DNA of 64,000 nucleotides from Verrucomicrobiales bacterium (GCA_029213005.1 JARGPI010000004.1:62001-126000); one strand, 5' to 3'. Numbered from the stretch's first letter, positions 33,950-43,458 are shown. Notes: a model not told the origin generated them from the sequence alone. A program made the numbers and translations.

Positions 33950-35471
33950 CTTTAATTCCCTCCATCGTCCAGACCGTCAGTCCTTTTAAATCCTTTGAGT
34001 TCCGCCCTGTGAAACAGGAAACCAGGCCGGCAATGATTAAGAATGCCAGATTGACCAGTATTCCCGTCCAGTAGGAGTGTACCGGTGCAGTAATCGAGGC
34101 CGGCAACCAACCCGCTGCACTCACACCCAGATAGATATTTAGAACAATTGCTCCGGCGAGACCAATCAGAGCTGAGCGGTTACCTATCCTGGTCGTGAAA
34201 AAGCCCGCCATAAATAAACCAAGCAGGCAGCCGCCAAACACCGACGCCACAATCCAACTCAGGTCATTCATACTTTCCTTCTCGATCGAGCTGAAAAATA
34301 TCGCACCTAGGATCATCACCACCGAGGCCAAAACCGCGATCATTTTTGCCATCCGGAGATAAAACCGATCGTCGCGACCTTTGGCGAGATAGGGCTTCAT
34401 CAAATCAACCGTAAAGATCGTCGCGACGGCATTGATCGATGAGTCCAAACTCGACATCGCCGCAGCCAGCACTCCCGCAATTACCAGTCCGGTAACGCCC
34501 ACCGGTATTTCGGTAAGGATAAAGTAGGGAAACACCGTATCCGCATCCAATCCATCTACCGTTTCATTTGGAAAAACGGTATAGAAAACAAACACACAGG
34601 TCCCGAGGAAGAAAAAGAATGCCCAGGTCGGCACTGCGATAATCGAATAGATAGTTGTCGCTTTACGAGCCTCCTTTAAACTCTTCGCGGCGAGATAACG
34701 CTGCACCACATTCTGGTCACTGGAATACATCGTCAACCAACTGACAATTCCAAGCAGTGCCACCGTCCAAAAAGTTCGCTCACTCAAATTGAACCCCATC
34801 GATCCGACATCGAACTTTGAATTTGCACTCCCGACTTCGAGAATCTGGGAGAAGCCATTCGGAAGATGAGTCACGACTGTCAAGAAGCAGATAATGCCCC
34901 CAATCCACAGCACAATCGACTGCACCACGTCGGTCCAGATCACCGCCCCGATCCCTCCGGCGATCGTGTAGAGCGAAATAAACACCCCTACAAAAACGAT
35001 CACTATCCAGATGTCGAGCCCCGTAATTAAACTAACCGGAATTGATACCAAAAAGAGGACTTTCCCAAGCCGGATCAACTGAAGCAGGATAAAACTCAGC
35101 GTTCCATAAAGCCGCGCTCCGGGACCAAAGCGATCACCGAGATATTCAAAAGCGGACGTCGTTTTGCCTCTCCGAAAAAATGGAATAAAAACGATTACGG
35201 CCAATACCGCGACAAACGGCAGGGTGAGATTGGAAATCAACTGCCGCCAGTCCAGTGTATAAGCGGCAGCAGGGAAGGCAAGAAAGGTCACCGAACTGAT
35301 CGAGGTCCCCAGCATCGATAACCCGATCGCCCATCCGGGAAATGAGCGCCCGCCCAGGAAATATTGCTCCGTCGTCGTATTTCGCCTCGAAAACCAAATC
35401 CCGAGTCCAGCCATCCCCAATAAGTAGAGAATGATCACAGCGATATCGAGAGGCCGGGCGGTTAAATTCAC
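33936..35471 (-). CDS. Sodium:solute symporter (SSS family)
   Basis: A 511-residue transporter with about 13 membrane helices. Family features are GLGIWFSRRNTTTEQYFLGG near residue 22, GWAIGLSMLGTSISSVTFLA, a conserved GGIGAVIWTDVVQ segment near 175, and SSLDSSINAVATIFTVDLMK near 340. It imports a sugar or organic acid with sodium. It is the first gene of the leftward three-gene operon, 70 bases from the divergent AraC gene, suggesting uptake of the product released by the sialidase-like enzyme. Confidence 0.93.
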   Translation of the reverse strand: MNLTARPLDIAVIILYLLGMAGLGIWFSRRNTTTEQYFLGGRSFPGWAIGLSMLGTSISSVTFLAFPAAAYTLDWRQLISNLTLPFVAVLAVIVFIPFFRRGKTTSAFEYLGDRFGPGARLYGTLSFILLQLIRLGKVLFLVSIPVSLITGLDIWIVIVFVGVFISLYTIAGGIGAVIWTDVVQSIVLWIGGIICFLTVVTHLPNGFSQILEVGSANSKFDVGSMGFNLSERTFWTVALLGIVSWLTMYSSDQNVVQRYLAAKSLKEARKATTIYSIIAVPTWAFFFFLGTCVFVFYTVFPNETVDGLDADTVFPYFILTEIPVGVTGLVIAGVLAAAMSSLDSSINAVATIFTVDLMKPYLAKGRDDRFYLRMAKMIAVLASVVMILGAIFFSSIEKESMNDLSWIVASVFGGCLLGLFMAGFFTTRIGNRSALIGLAGAIVLNIYLGVSAAGWLPASITAPVHSYWTGILVNLAFLIIAGLVSCFTGRNSKDLKGLTVWTMEGIKDESN

Positions 35472-35541
35472 GGAGCCAGACTAGCTCAAAGAAATCAGGT
35501 GACCAATACCAGAAACGGTCATTTATTTAACAAAATCGATC

Positions 35542-36279
35542 ATGAAGGACGAAATCAAATTTATCGAAAGCGCCCACGTCCGGTTTCATCAGAATCTTCA
35601 CCTGCGCCCCAGGGAGATCGAAAACCACCGTTTTCTCTTCGTCGAAACCGGCCATGGCGAATTCCTTTTTCCGGGTACCAAATTGAAAATCGACAGTCGG
35701 ACACTCCTTTTGCTCAGCCCCGGCTTGCGGGAAACCCGATATGTTGAGACCACATCGGTTTCGTATCTATATGTCGAGTTTCATGCGCCTGACAATCTGA
35801 TCGCGACTCCCTACCGGGAAGTTCCGCAGACGTCGGCCCATTTCCAGACGCTGGTGAACTTACTTTGGTCAATCGAGCGCGAAAAAGGAAACCTGACCGA
35901 ATATCTGATCCCGGCAGCACTCGAACTCACTCTCCGCCACCCGGCCCGGCCCACGTCCCGGGAAGTGGATCCAAGGATTCAATCCACCCTCGACTATATC
36001 GATAGACATCTCGATCAACCGATCAAAATCTCCCAACTGGCAGCTCGCGCGGGATTATCGCTCCCCCAGTTCCGCCGGCTTTTTGTAAAGGCGGTAGCAA
36101 AGCCACCAAAAGAGTACCTCCTGCGGGAAAGAATGCGCTACGCCCGCAAAATTCTTCAAACCGAGGGCCTCAGAATCGGAGAAATTGCCGAATTGATGAA
36201 TTTTGAATCCGTTTATCAGTTCTCTAACCAATACAAAAAAGTCCACGGCCACAGCCCGCGTCAGGATCGCCCCGAATAA
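35542..36279 (+). CDS. AraC family transcriptional regulator
   Basis: A 245-residue regulator: N-terminal cupin-like sensing domain (~1-130) and C-terminal double helix-turn-helix (~150-240) with IKISQLAARAGLSLPQFRRL and the conserved IGEIAELMNFESVYQFSNQY. It is divergent from the symporter-oxidoreductase-sialidase operon across a 70-base gap, so it probably controls that operon in response to a sugar. Confidence 0.92.
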   Translation: MKDEIKFIESAHVRFHQNLHLRPREIENHRFLFVETGHGEFLFPGTKLKIDSRTLLLLSPGLRETRYVETTSVSYLYVEFHAPDNLIATPYREVPQTSAHFQTLVNLLWSIEREKGNLTEYLIPAALELTLRHPARPTSREVDPRIQSTLDYIDRHLDQPIKISQLAARAGLSLPQFRRLFVKAVAKPPKEYLLRERMRYARKILQTEGLRIGEIAELMNFESVYQFSNQYKKVHGHSPRQDRPE

Positions 36280-36305
36280 TCCGTTTCAACAGGCGCCAAA
36301 ATATC

Positions 36306-36344
36306 ATTGTACCCTGTTGAGTCATCGACTGTACAGGGTACAGT
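36306..36344. repeat. 22-bp-period palindrome pair, copy 3
   Basis: ATTGTACCCTGTTGAGT at 36306-36322 (degenerate) and ACTGTACAGGGTACAGT at 36328-36344, starts 22 bases apart. It ends 20 bases upstream of the cytochrome start. The ORF that would begin at 36307 reads through it, but the signal peptide shows translation starts at 36364. Confidence 0.85.
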
Positions 36345-36363
36345 GACAGACACTTCAGCTTTC

Positions 36364-38712
36364 ATGCCTCGCTCGCTCCTTACGTTCCTTCTCCTCCCGT
36401 TTATTCTGATTTCCTGCAAATCAGATAAATCTGCCGAAAAGCCGGAATCTTTTTCACCCTACACCGACATTCCGGAAGCCACTTTTGTGGGAGCCACTTC
36501 CTGTAAGACCTGTCATGAACAGGAATTCGGCGAATGGCTGCTCAGCGACCACCACAAAGCAATGCTTCCCGCCACGCCCGACACCGTCCTCGGGGATTTT
36601 AATGATGTCACCTTCGAGCATTTTGGTCACGAAACAAAATTCTACCGCAAAGGAGACGAATTCTGGGTCAATTCTGAAAATGAGGATGGCGAGAGAGTGG
36701 ATTACAAAATTGATTACACCTTCGGGCATTATCCGCTGCAGCAGTATTTGATCCCCTTCCCCGGCGGCCGATACCAGGCCCTGCAAATTTGCTGGGATTC
36801 CCGCCCTGCTGAGGAGGGCGGCCAACGCTGGTATCACCTCTACCCGGACGAAGCCATTCCACCGGACGATGTCCTTCACTGGACGAAACGGCATTTCAAC
36901 TGGAACTACATGTGCGCGGACTGCCACTCGACCGATCTCCGGAAAAATTTCGACCCCGAGGAGGACGCCTATCACACGGAATGGGCCGAGATCAACGTGA
37001 GTTGCGAAGCCTGCCACGGGCCGGGGTCCATTCACGTCGATTGGGCAAAAGCGGAAGCTGGTGAAAAGCTCCCCAATCTCGATGCCGTCAAAAAATACAT
37101 GGAATCAAAAGGCCTCGTGGTCAGATTAAAAGAGTCCGAGGAAGCCGCCTGGATTGTGAATCAGGAAACGGGACAACCGGAGCGGAGCAAAGCATTGAAC
37201 TCCGATGTTCAGGTCGAAACCTGCGCCCGATGCCACGCCCACCGCCAATTGATGGAGCCGAACTTTGTCGCAGGCTCTTCATTTCACGACACCCACTCCC
37301 CCTCGATCCTTTCTGATCAATTGTATCATCACGACGGCCAGGTTGACGAGGAGGTTTACGTGTATGGTTCTTTTGTTCAGAGCAAAATGTATCACGCCGG
37401 AGTGCGCTGCACCGATTGCCACCACCCTCACACCATGAAGACTCTGGCTCAGGGGAACGCGCTTTGCGTGAGATGCCACACTCCACAAAAATACGACACC
37501 CCCGAGCATCACTTCCACCAAACCGGATCAACCGGCGCCCTCTGTGTGGAATGCCATATGCCGACGAAAAACTACATGGTGGTCGATGCCCGTCGCGATC
37601 ACAGCCTCCGGGTTCCCCGACCGGATCTGGCAAAGAAATTGAACAGTCCCGACGCCTGTACCAATTGTCATCAGGACAAAGATGTGGATTGGGCTACCGA
37701 AGCCTTTCATAAATGGTGGGGAAAAGGCCCTCGAAACAGCCATTACGGCGAGATTATTTCCGAGGCGAGAGCAAACGAACCCGGATCGCTCGACCGGTTG
37801 ATTGCCTTAGCCGGAGACCTTGATCGCCCCGGAATCGTCCGGGCAACCGCGGTGGAAGAGCTTAGTTTTCGGGCCGGAGACCCAAACGCTTTTCAGGCAC
37901 TCACCACCCGACTCAAGGACGAGGATCCCAATGTCCGAAAAACAGCGGTAGCCGCCCTGCAACCCTTTCCTCCTGCCCAGCGCGCCATCTGGGCCGCGCC
38001 GCTCCTTAACGATCCAATGAAATCCGTGAGAACCGAAGCCGTTCGAATCCTCGCGGGAGCCACATCTGATTTGACCGCCGAGCAAAAAGCCGATTTCGAC
38101 CGCGTCGCGCCGGAATATATCAATCGTCAAACAGCCGTTCTCGATCGGGCTGCGGGCCACATGGGACTTGGCCTCTTTTACGCCGATACCGGCCAGATTG
38201 ACAAAGCGCTCGATGCTTACCGGGATGCAGCCAGAATCGAACCCCAGTTCATCCCGGCGCGCATTAACCTCGCCGAGCTGCTATTCCAATCCAATCGCCC
38301 CAAAGAGGCGGAACAGGAGTTCCGCAACGCAGTCGACGCTGCCGCCATCCCCGAAAACGAAGGCCAGGCCCGCGATGCTCTCGCCAGATTTCTCATCCGG
38401 ATGAAACGGCACGACGAAGGTATCGAAGAGCTGGAAAAAGCGACCCGTCTGATGCCGAATCATGCCCAAACCCAGTATTTTTACGGAGTGGCGTTAAATT
38501 CCACCGGCCGCACCGAGGCAGCCCTTCCCTATCTTGAACGGGCGACCGAGCTCGACCCCAATAACCCGGAGTACCTCATGGGAGCCTCCGCTATCTGCCG
38601 GGATGCTGGAAAAATTGAGTTAGCTCTGAAGTACGCCCGGAAAGCTCTGGAACTGCAGCCCCAAAACCAACAGCTGCGACAGTTGGTTGAGTCACTCAAC
38701 AGCCAGCGATAA
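36364..38712 (+). CDS. Octahaem c-type cytochrome lipoprotein with HEAT-like and TPR regions
   Basis: A 782-residue exported protein. The leader ends in a lipobox-like LISC (Cys18). Eight CxxCH haem motifs follow: CKTCH (~47), CADCH, CEACH, CARCH, CTDCH, CVRCH, CVECH and CTNCH (~435), in the order typical of cytochrome c554-like multihaem proteins. Then come a HEAT-like stretch (~475-570) and four to five TPR units (~595-780) with the canonical A-L-x-Y/A-x-x-A-x-x-L-x-P spacing (LDAYRDAARIEP, LPYLERATELDP). It probably sits on the outer membrane as an electron-transfer protein that docks partners by its TPRs. Single gene. Confidence 0.92.
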   Translation: MPRSLLTFLLLPFILISCKSDKSAEKPESFSPYTDIPEATFVGATSCKTCHEQEFGEWLLSDHHKAMLPATPDTVLGDFNDVTFEHFGHETKFYRKGDEFWVNSENEDGERVDYKIDYTFGHYPLQQYLIPFPGGRYQALQICWDSRPAEEGGQRWYHLYPDEAIPPDDVLHWTKRHFNWNYMCADCHSTDLRKNFDPEEDAYHTEWAEINVSCEACHGPGSIHVDWAKAEAGEKLPNLDAVKKYMESKGLVVRLKESEEAAWIVNQETGQPERSKALNSDVQVETCARCHAHRQLMEPNFVAGSSFHDTHSPSILSDQLYHHDGQVDEEVYVYGSFVQSKMYHAGVRCTDCHHPHTMKTLAQGNALCVRCHTPQKYDTPEHHFHQTGSTGALCVECHMPTKNYMVVDARRDHSLRVPRPDLAKKLNSPDACTNCHQDKDVDWATEAFHKWWGKGPRNSHYGEIISEARANEPGSLDRLIALAGDLDRPGIVRATAVEELSFRAGDPNAFQALTTRLKDEDPNVRKTAVAALQPFPPAQRAIWAAPLLNDPMKSVRTEAVRILAGATSDLTAEQKADFDRVAPEYINRQTAVLDRAAGHMGLGLFYADTGQIDKALDAYRDAARIEPQFIPARINLAELLFQSNRPKEAEQEFRNAVDAAAIPENEGQARDALARFLIRMKRHDEGIEELEKATRLMPNHAQTQYFYGVALNSTGRTEAALPYLERATELDPNNPEYLMGASAICRDAGKIELALKYARKALELQPQNQQLRQLVESLNSQR

Positions 38713-39032
38713 TCTTCACCTCCCCCGTCCGCTTTCGGATCGGTTCGGGAAGTGAAGTATTCTTGCTTCGGAGTATTCTCAGGTTTGCGAAATATTTTCA
38801 GCAATAATAGGGCTGAAACGCACAGCGATGGCCCGATACAACTCTCACGCCAACGATCGGCGGCTCAATCCTTTATGTAATGCTGCCTCTAATTGTCACA
38901 GAGGATCTAATTTTTAAAGCCCCAGACAATTTTGCATAACGATATGATTCGCATTTGTAAACTTTTCGCAAAACTGATTGTCAAGGATGCGAAAGGGTGC
39001 CATTTTCAGCCCAGTCGATTCTGCTCTGAAGA
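38713..39032. other. Gene-free 320-bp region with a hairpin after the cytochrome gene
   Basis: A long imperfect hairpin (CTTCACCTCCC at 38714-38724 with GGGAAGTGAAG at 38747-38757, plus an inner CCG/CGG stem) follows the cytochrome stop and is probably its terminator, though the following T-run is weak (TATTCTTGCTT). The remainder carries the AT-rich promoter region of the DUF3060 lipoprotein; no gene or known RNA was recognised. Confidence 0.55.
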
Positions 39033-39689
39033 ATGCAATCCGTTAAAATCCAAATCCTGTTATCGCTGACCCTCGGGGCTGTCGCGCTGTTTAGCACCGC
39101 GTGCACTCCCCGCTCCAGGGGAACCGACACTCAGCTGTCTGCGATGATGGGCGGGAAAGAGGTGATACCCTCACGGCCCTATCGGAAAAAGTCGGTTTCA
39201 TCTTCGGCCGACACCGCTCAAGTCAATCGGTCGCCAAAAAGAGCTCAAAAGCTGCATCCCCCGGGCGATCTGGAAATCGAAAAGGAGAGTTTGCCAATTA
39301 AGAAAATGGTCGAAACTCTGCCTCAGGATTCTGATGCCCCGGTTGAGGAACCGGATAATGCAAAAGCGATTGTGGTTAGCCAGGACAGCACCAACCGAAT
39401 TATCAACTCAAACGGCCGCGATGTTGAAATCAAAAGCGACAACAGTGTGATCGTGATTAGCGGAGGATGTGGCACTCTCCTTCTCACCGGTGCCAACAAT
39501 CAGGTGCAATGCGACTCCGCTGATGAAGTGGATGTGGTGGGGCACAATAACACCGTCGTCGTCGGCGTGGTCGGAAGCGGGCTGATTGCCGGGAACCAGA
39601 ATGCACTATCCTGGGGTTCAGGATTAAAGGGATTCGACCCGAATGTCAGATCAACCGGTCTCGACAACACGATGGAGCGTCTTGAGTAA
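39033..39689 (+). CDS. DUF3060 domain lipoprotein
   Basis: A 218-residue predicted lipoprotein: leader with lipobox FSTAC (Cys24). After a Ser/Pro-rich linker (~25-110) a C-terminal DUF3060-like beta-repeat is seen (~135-200) with the G-x-N-x-V rhythm: VIVISGGCGTLLLTGANNQV, then VVGHNNTVVVG and AGNQNALSWGSG. DUF3060 proteins are secreted or lipid-anchored with a short beta-helix; function unknown. The gene is 29 bases upstream of the NRDE gene on the same strand. Confidence 0.8.
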   Translation: MQSVKIQILLSLTLGAVALFSTACTPRSRGTDTQLSAMMGGKEVIPSRPYRKKSVSSSADTAQVNRSPKRAQKLHPPGDLEIEKESLPIKKMVETLPQDSDAPVEEPDNAKAIVVSQDSTNRIINSNGRDVEIKSDNSVIVISGGCGTLLLTGANNQVQCDSADEVDVVGHNNTVVVGVVGSGLIAGNQNALSWGSGLKGFDPNVRSTGLDNTMERLE

Positions 39690-39718
39690 ACAGGCTGCGA
39701 GTCCACACTTCTGAGGTT

Positions 39719-40435
39719 ATGTGCACCGTAAGTTGGGAATGGACTCACCCGGAGTTGACGATCTATTTCAGCCGTGACGAACGGAGAACCCGCCAACCGG
39801 GCCTACCTCCGGAAATCTTTAAAGACCGCGCTCACTCTGTCCTCTGCCCAACCGATCAGGATAAGGGTGGCACCTGGTTTGCCGCCAACGATCAGGGTGT
39901 CGTGTTCGGCCTTCTCAATGATTATCACAGCGAACAAAATGTGACGTCCGGTGAGAGAAGCCGGGGCCTTCTCGTCAAAGATTTAGCCGCAGAAACAGGC
40001 CGGAGCGACATTTTTTCACAGGTGGAAGACACCGTTTCGCGGCATCGATACCCTCCTTTCACCCTCCTGGCCTGGCATCAGGGTGAAGTCAATTTGTGGA
40101 ACTACCGGGAGGGCACACTCAGTCTTTCTTCTGACGCGACTCCACCAATCACCTCCTCGTCCTGGGAAACCGACCGGGTTGAGACATGGCGAAAGGAGTT
40201 TTACCAGCAACGAGTTACCCATGGTAACTGGAATCGGGAAAGGTTCCACCGCCACGAAATTCCCGGGGACGAAGCGAGCTCGGTTTGTATGACCCGTCCT
40301 GACTCCCGGACCGTTAGTCTCACGATCTGCAAAGTGTCGGCGAACGAAGTCTCAATGGTATACTTTCCGCGCAATGATCGGGGCGAATTTGAAGAAGGCA
40401 AAACTGTCAGCCTGCCGGTCAATCTCCTATTGTAA
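39719..40435 (+). CDS. NRDE family protein (TANGO2-like)
   Basis: A 238-residue protein of the NRDE/TANGO2 family, which has an N-terminal nucleophile-like fold. The initial MCTVSWEW supplies the conserved Cys2, followed by FSRDERRTR (the family N-R-D-E-like motif, here S-R-D-E), and GGTWFAANDQGVVFGLLNDY. The family has been linked to lipid or haem handling in eukaryotes, but no bacterial function is established. It is followed 35 bases later by a histidine kinase gene, with an overlapping or independent promoter not determined. Confidence 0.88.
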   Translation: MCTVSWEWTHPELTIYFSRDERRTRQPGLPPEIFKDRAHSVLCPTDQDKGGTWFAANDQGVVFGLLNDYHSEQNVTSGERSRGLLVKDLAAETGRSDIFSQVEDTVSRHRYPPFTLLAWHQGEVNLWNYREGTLSLSSDATPPITSSSWETDRVETWRKEFYQQRVTHGNWNRERFHRHEIPGDEASSVCMTRPDSRTVSLTICKVSANEVSMVYFPRNDRGEFEEGKTVSLPVNLLL

Positions 40436-40470
40436 ATCGTGTCGAATCCGTTGATATTTGTAAACCCGCT

Positions 40471-42555
40471 TTGAGTTATCGATCGATCAGATTCTATACT
40501 TTTCTATCTTTGTCCTTGGTAGCCTGCCAAACGACACGGGCACAATTCCCGTTTCCCGCCATCACCCCCGAGGGTGAGGAGGTCCGGGAACTTCCGGAAA
40601 GCGTCCCGACCGATATCATTGAGCCCCGGATCACTCCCCGGGAAACGGCGGCCGACAAACTGGCCCGTATTTTCAATCGGGAACTCCGCGATATCGAAGA
40701 ACGGCAAAAGGAGATTCTGGGCGAGTTAAAATACCTTCCCGAGACGGAGATTGAGAGCTTTGTGCCTCAGGCATTCGGTTATCACAGCGGGAATTCACGA
40801 TCCCGACCGAAGTGGATCCAGGTCGATCTCGGAGAGACCTCAACACCGGACTCGATCGCGCTTTTTCCCGTTACCGTGCAGGTCAAAGGCGAAACTATTT
40901 TCGGGTACGGCTTCCCGAGAGCCTTTCGCGTCGATATCTCCGACGATACCGATTTTAAGAGTTACGAGACCATTTTTGAAGGCCGGATCAACACCGTTGA
41001 CGGCTCACGTCGCTGGCCCTTTTTTAAAGAAATCGGCGGTTTCGAAGGCCGCTATATCCGCGTCACCGCAACCGGCCTGTGGCGCCCTCAGGAGGAGCAG
41101 CGCGGGAGCGAAGCGTTTGCCTTGAGTGAAATCATGGTTTTCAAAGGGGAACGGAACCTCGCCGTGGGGCGCCCCGTCAAATCCCGGGACACTCAGGAGA
41201 AAAGCAATCGATGGTCCCGGAAATATGTGAATGACGGTGTGACCGCTCTGGGGATTCCACAGGGTAAAGAGGAAAGCCCCACTTACGGCTACCTTTCCCG
41301 AAGCAAGGCCCCGACGATGAGTAGCTGGGTCCAGATCGATCTCGAGGAATCGATGGCAATTGAAGAAATGCGGATCATTCTCGCCGACACGATCGGTGAC
41401 ATCCCCGACCCTACCGTGCGGTTCCCCTACCCGATCACCGTGGAAATTTCGGAAAATCCCGACATGAGACAGGCGGAGACTGTGGGTCGCTTTACCCCGG
41501 CGCAAATTGCTCAAATCGGAAATAACCCGCTGATTCTTTCCATCAACAATGGCTACGGACGATACGTCCGCCTCACCGTTTCCCAATCGAAAGCGGAGCC
41601 AATGAGCTTCAGCCTCGCTGAGGTCCAGGTCTTCTCCGAGAACCGGAACGTAGCGCTCGGCAAATCGGTCGTCGGCTCACACCCCCAGACTGGTGAAGAT
41701 GTGGCCCCCGCCTTTCTCGTCGATGGTTACAGCAGTCGGCGGGTTTTGATTAGCTATCAGGCCTGGGTATCGAACCTCGAACAGCGTATTCAGCTGGTTC
41801 GCGAGTGGAGAGACATCGAGAATGACCGCCTCGATCTCGTCGACCGGACATTTACCCGCGGCGTGTTCAGCTCCATCACCGGATTGCTGGGTGGCCTCGG
41901 GCTCGCCCTGGTGATTTTTGCACAGGGCAGAGTGAAACGGCGGAAGGACCTCGAAGCCCTCCGGCAGCGTATCGCCAGTGACTTGCACGACGATATCGGA
42001 AGTAACCTGAGCAGTATCGCTCTCCTCGCGGAACTGGGGAAAACCGAGACCGGAGAGCCGGAACTGGTGGTCGAAGAATTCACCGAAATCAAACAGACCG
42101 CCGACAAGACCATCGAATCGATGCGTGACATCGTGTGGCTGATTCGTCCCGGCGAGGAGACCTGGAAGCAGATGATGACCCGCTTCCGCGAAACCGCATC
42201 AAAACTGCTTCGCGCCCACGAATACTCATTTATCGAGACCGGGCAGATGCACGACGATCGCCTCCCCCTCGAATTCAAACGCGATTTTTTCCTAATCTAC
42301 AAAGAAGTGCTTAATAACATCGTGCGTCACGCCGAAGCCGACAACGTATTCATCGAAGTGGAAACGGTGCGCGGGAAGCTCGATCTTACGATACAGGACG
42401 ACGGCAAAGGATTCGACAATCTGGCCACGGAATTCCGCGAAGGAAACGGTCTGCGCAACCTCCGGATGAGGGCGCATGCGATCGGTGCAAAATTGAAGGT
42501 GAAAAGCACCGTAAACAATGGAACTGTCGTTCACCTCACCGCTCCATTGCCGTGA
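40471..42555 (+). CDS. Sensor histidine kinase (NarL/HisKA_3 type) with discoidin-like extracellular domains
   Basis: A 694-residue kinase. After an N-terminal hydrophobic leader (~1-25, TTG start) come a coiled segment (~55-95) and two discoidin/F5-8C-like beta-sandwich domains: ~100-225 (PKWIQVDLGETSTPDSIALF, GRYIRVTATGL) and ~228-390 (SSWVQIDLEESMAIEEMRII, GRYVRLTVSQS), plus a truncated third start (NVALGKSVVGS). One membrane segment (~465-485) precedes HisKA_3 with SDLHDDIGSNLSS (His506) and HATPase with EVLNNIVRHAEADN and DDGKGFD. It pairs with the LuxR-type regulator 82 bases downstream. The ligand is probably a carbohydrate or glycoprotein (inferred). Confidence 0.93.
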   Translation: MSYRSIRFYTFLSLSLVACQTTRAQFPFPAITPEGEEVRELPESVPTDIIEPRITPRETAADKLARIFNRELRDIEERQKEILGELKYLPETEIESFVPQAFGYHSGNSRSRPKWIQVDLGETSTPDSIALFPVTVQVKGETIFGYGFPRAFRVDISDDTDFKSYETIFEGRINTVDGSRRWPFFKEIGGFEGRYIRVTATGLWRPQEEQRGSEAFALSEIMVFKGERNLAVGRPVKSRDTQEKSNRWSRKYVNDGVTALGIPQGKEESPTYGYLSRSKAPTMSSWVQIDLEESMAIEEMRIILADTIGDIPDPTVRFPYPITVEISENPDMRQAETVGRFTPAQIAQIGNNPLILSINNGYGRYVRLTVSQSKAEPMSFSLAEVQVFSENRNVALGKSVVGSHPQTGEDVAPAFLVDGYSSRRVLISYQAWVSNLEQRIQLVREWRDIENDRLDLVDRTFTRGVFSSITGLLGGLGLALVIFAQGRVKRRKDLEALRQRIASDLHDDIGSNLSSIALLAELGKTETGEPELVVEEFTEIKQTADKTIESMRDIVWLIRPGEETWKQMMTRFRETASKLLRAHEYSFIETGQMHDDRLPLEFKRDFFLIYKEVLNNIVRHAEADNVFIEVETVRGKLDLTIQDDGKGFDNLATEFREGNGLRNLRMRAHAIGAKLKVKSTVNNGTVVHLTAPLP

Positions 42556-42637
42556 TGCGGGTCAAGGTTTTTAATGAAATCCCCCTTAATCCGTAGTAGT
42601 ATTAACAAAAGTTTTCTAACGACTATATCCACCAAAA

Positions 42638-43321
42638 ATGAGCGATACCCAAGAATCAGCTGAAGAAACGCCTAAAAAGCCAACCCGTGTTTGGGTGGTG
42701 GAAGATAACGAAACGCTACGAAAAACCGTCGCCAGAGTTCTCAGTCGCCAGAAAGACATGGAATGTACGCATCAATACGAGCGATGCGAAGATGCGATCG
42801 AAGCACTAGTGGCCGGGGAAAGACCGGATGTGATGCTTTTCGACATCCAGTTACCGGGGATGAGCGGGATTGAAGGCATCCGCCGAATCAAAACCGCTCT
42901 GCCGGAAATCGAAATTCTTGTGTTCTCCGTTTTCGATGACAACGAGAAAGTATTCAGCGCTATCTGTGCCGGTGCCTCCGGTTACCTGCTGAAGACCTCG
43001 AACATGAACGAAATTCCTGCTGCGATTCGCGAAACGCTCGAAGGTGGAGCACCGATCAACGCTCAAATCGCAAGACGCGTCCTCGATATGTTCAGTCAAC
43101 TGGCCCCTCAGAGCCGGGACTATGGTCTGACCGATCGGGAAAAAGAAGTTTTGGAGCAGATGGTCGAAGGTTTGACCAAAAAAGAGATCGCCGATCAGCT
43201 GGATCTCAGCTTCCATACCGTCGATAAGCATATCCGCGGCATTTACAGCAAGCTTCACGTCAATACTATGACCGGTGCGGTCGCCAAAGCCCTCAAAGAA
43301 GGTCTCCTTCCCAAGGGATAA
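42638..43321 (+). CDS. LuxR/NarL-family response regulator
   Basis: A 227-residue response regulator with a receiver domain (~15-135; VWVVEDNETLRKT, phospho-acceptor Asp69 in VMLFDIQLPGMSG, conserved Lys in YLLKTSN) and a C-terminal LuxR-type HTH (~155-220; LTDREKEVLEQMVEGLTKKE, SFHTVDKHIRGIYSKL). It is cotranscribed with the discoidin-sensor kinase. The linker separating the domains is short, as in NarL. DNA targets unknown. Confidence 0.95.
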   Translation: MSDTQESAEETPKKPTRVWVVEDNETLRKTVARVLSRQKDMECTHQYERCEDAIEALVAGERPDVMLFDIQLPGMSGIEGIRRIKTALPEIEILVFSVFDDNEKVFSAICAGASGYLLKTSNMNEIPAAIRETLEGGAPINAQIARRVLDMFSQLAPQSRDYGLTDREKEVLEQMVEGLTKKEIADQLDLSFHTVDKHIRGIYSKLHVNTMTGAVAKALKEGLLPKG

Positions 43322-43340
43322 AATTACGCGACATTTTTGA

Positions 43341-43379
43341 AAGGTATCGGGTACCGTGGGAGACTGTACAGGGTACAGT
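43341..43379. repeat. 22-bp-period palindrome pair, copy 4
   Basis: A degenerate unit AAGGTATCGGGTACCGT at 43341-43357 (12 of 17 matches to the consensus) and a consensus unit ACTGTACAGGGTACAGT at 43363-43379, starts 22 bases apart. It lies between the response regulator stop at 43321 and the TetR start at 43459. Confidence 0.8.
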
Positions 43380-43458
43380 CTCTTTTATTTGAGGCTCGCA
43401 CCCTCCTCTATTTAATCCTTTTCAGATCAAACTGATCTGGATTACAGTATTTACTCAA

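Noticed and set aside
36307..36363. An N-terminal extension of the multihaem cytochrome starting at 36307
   Set aside because: It reads through the 22-bp-period repeat and would bury the lipoprotein signal peptide.
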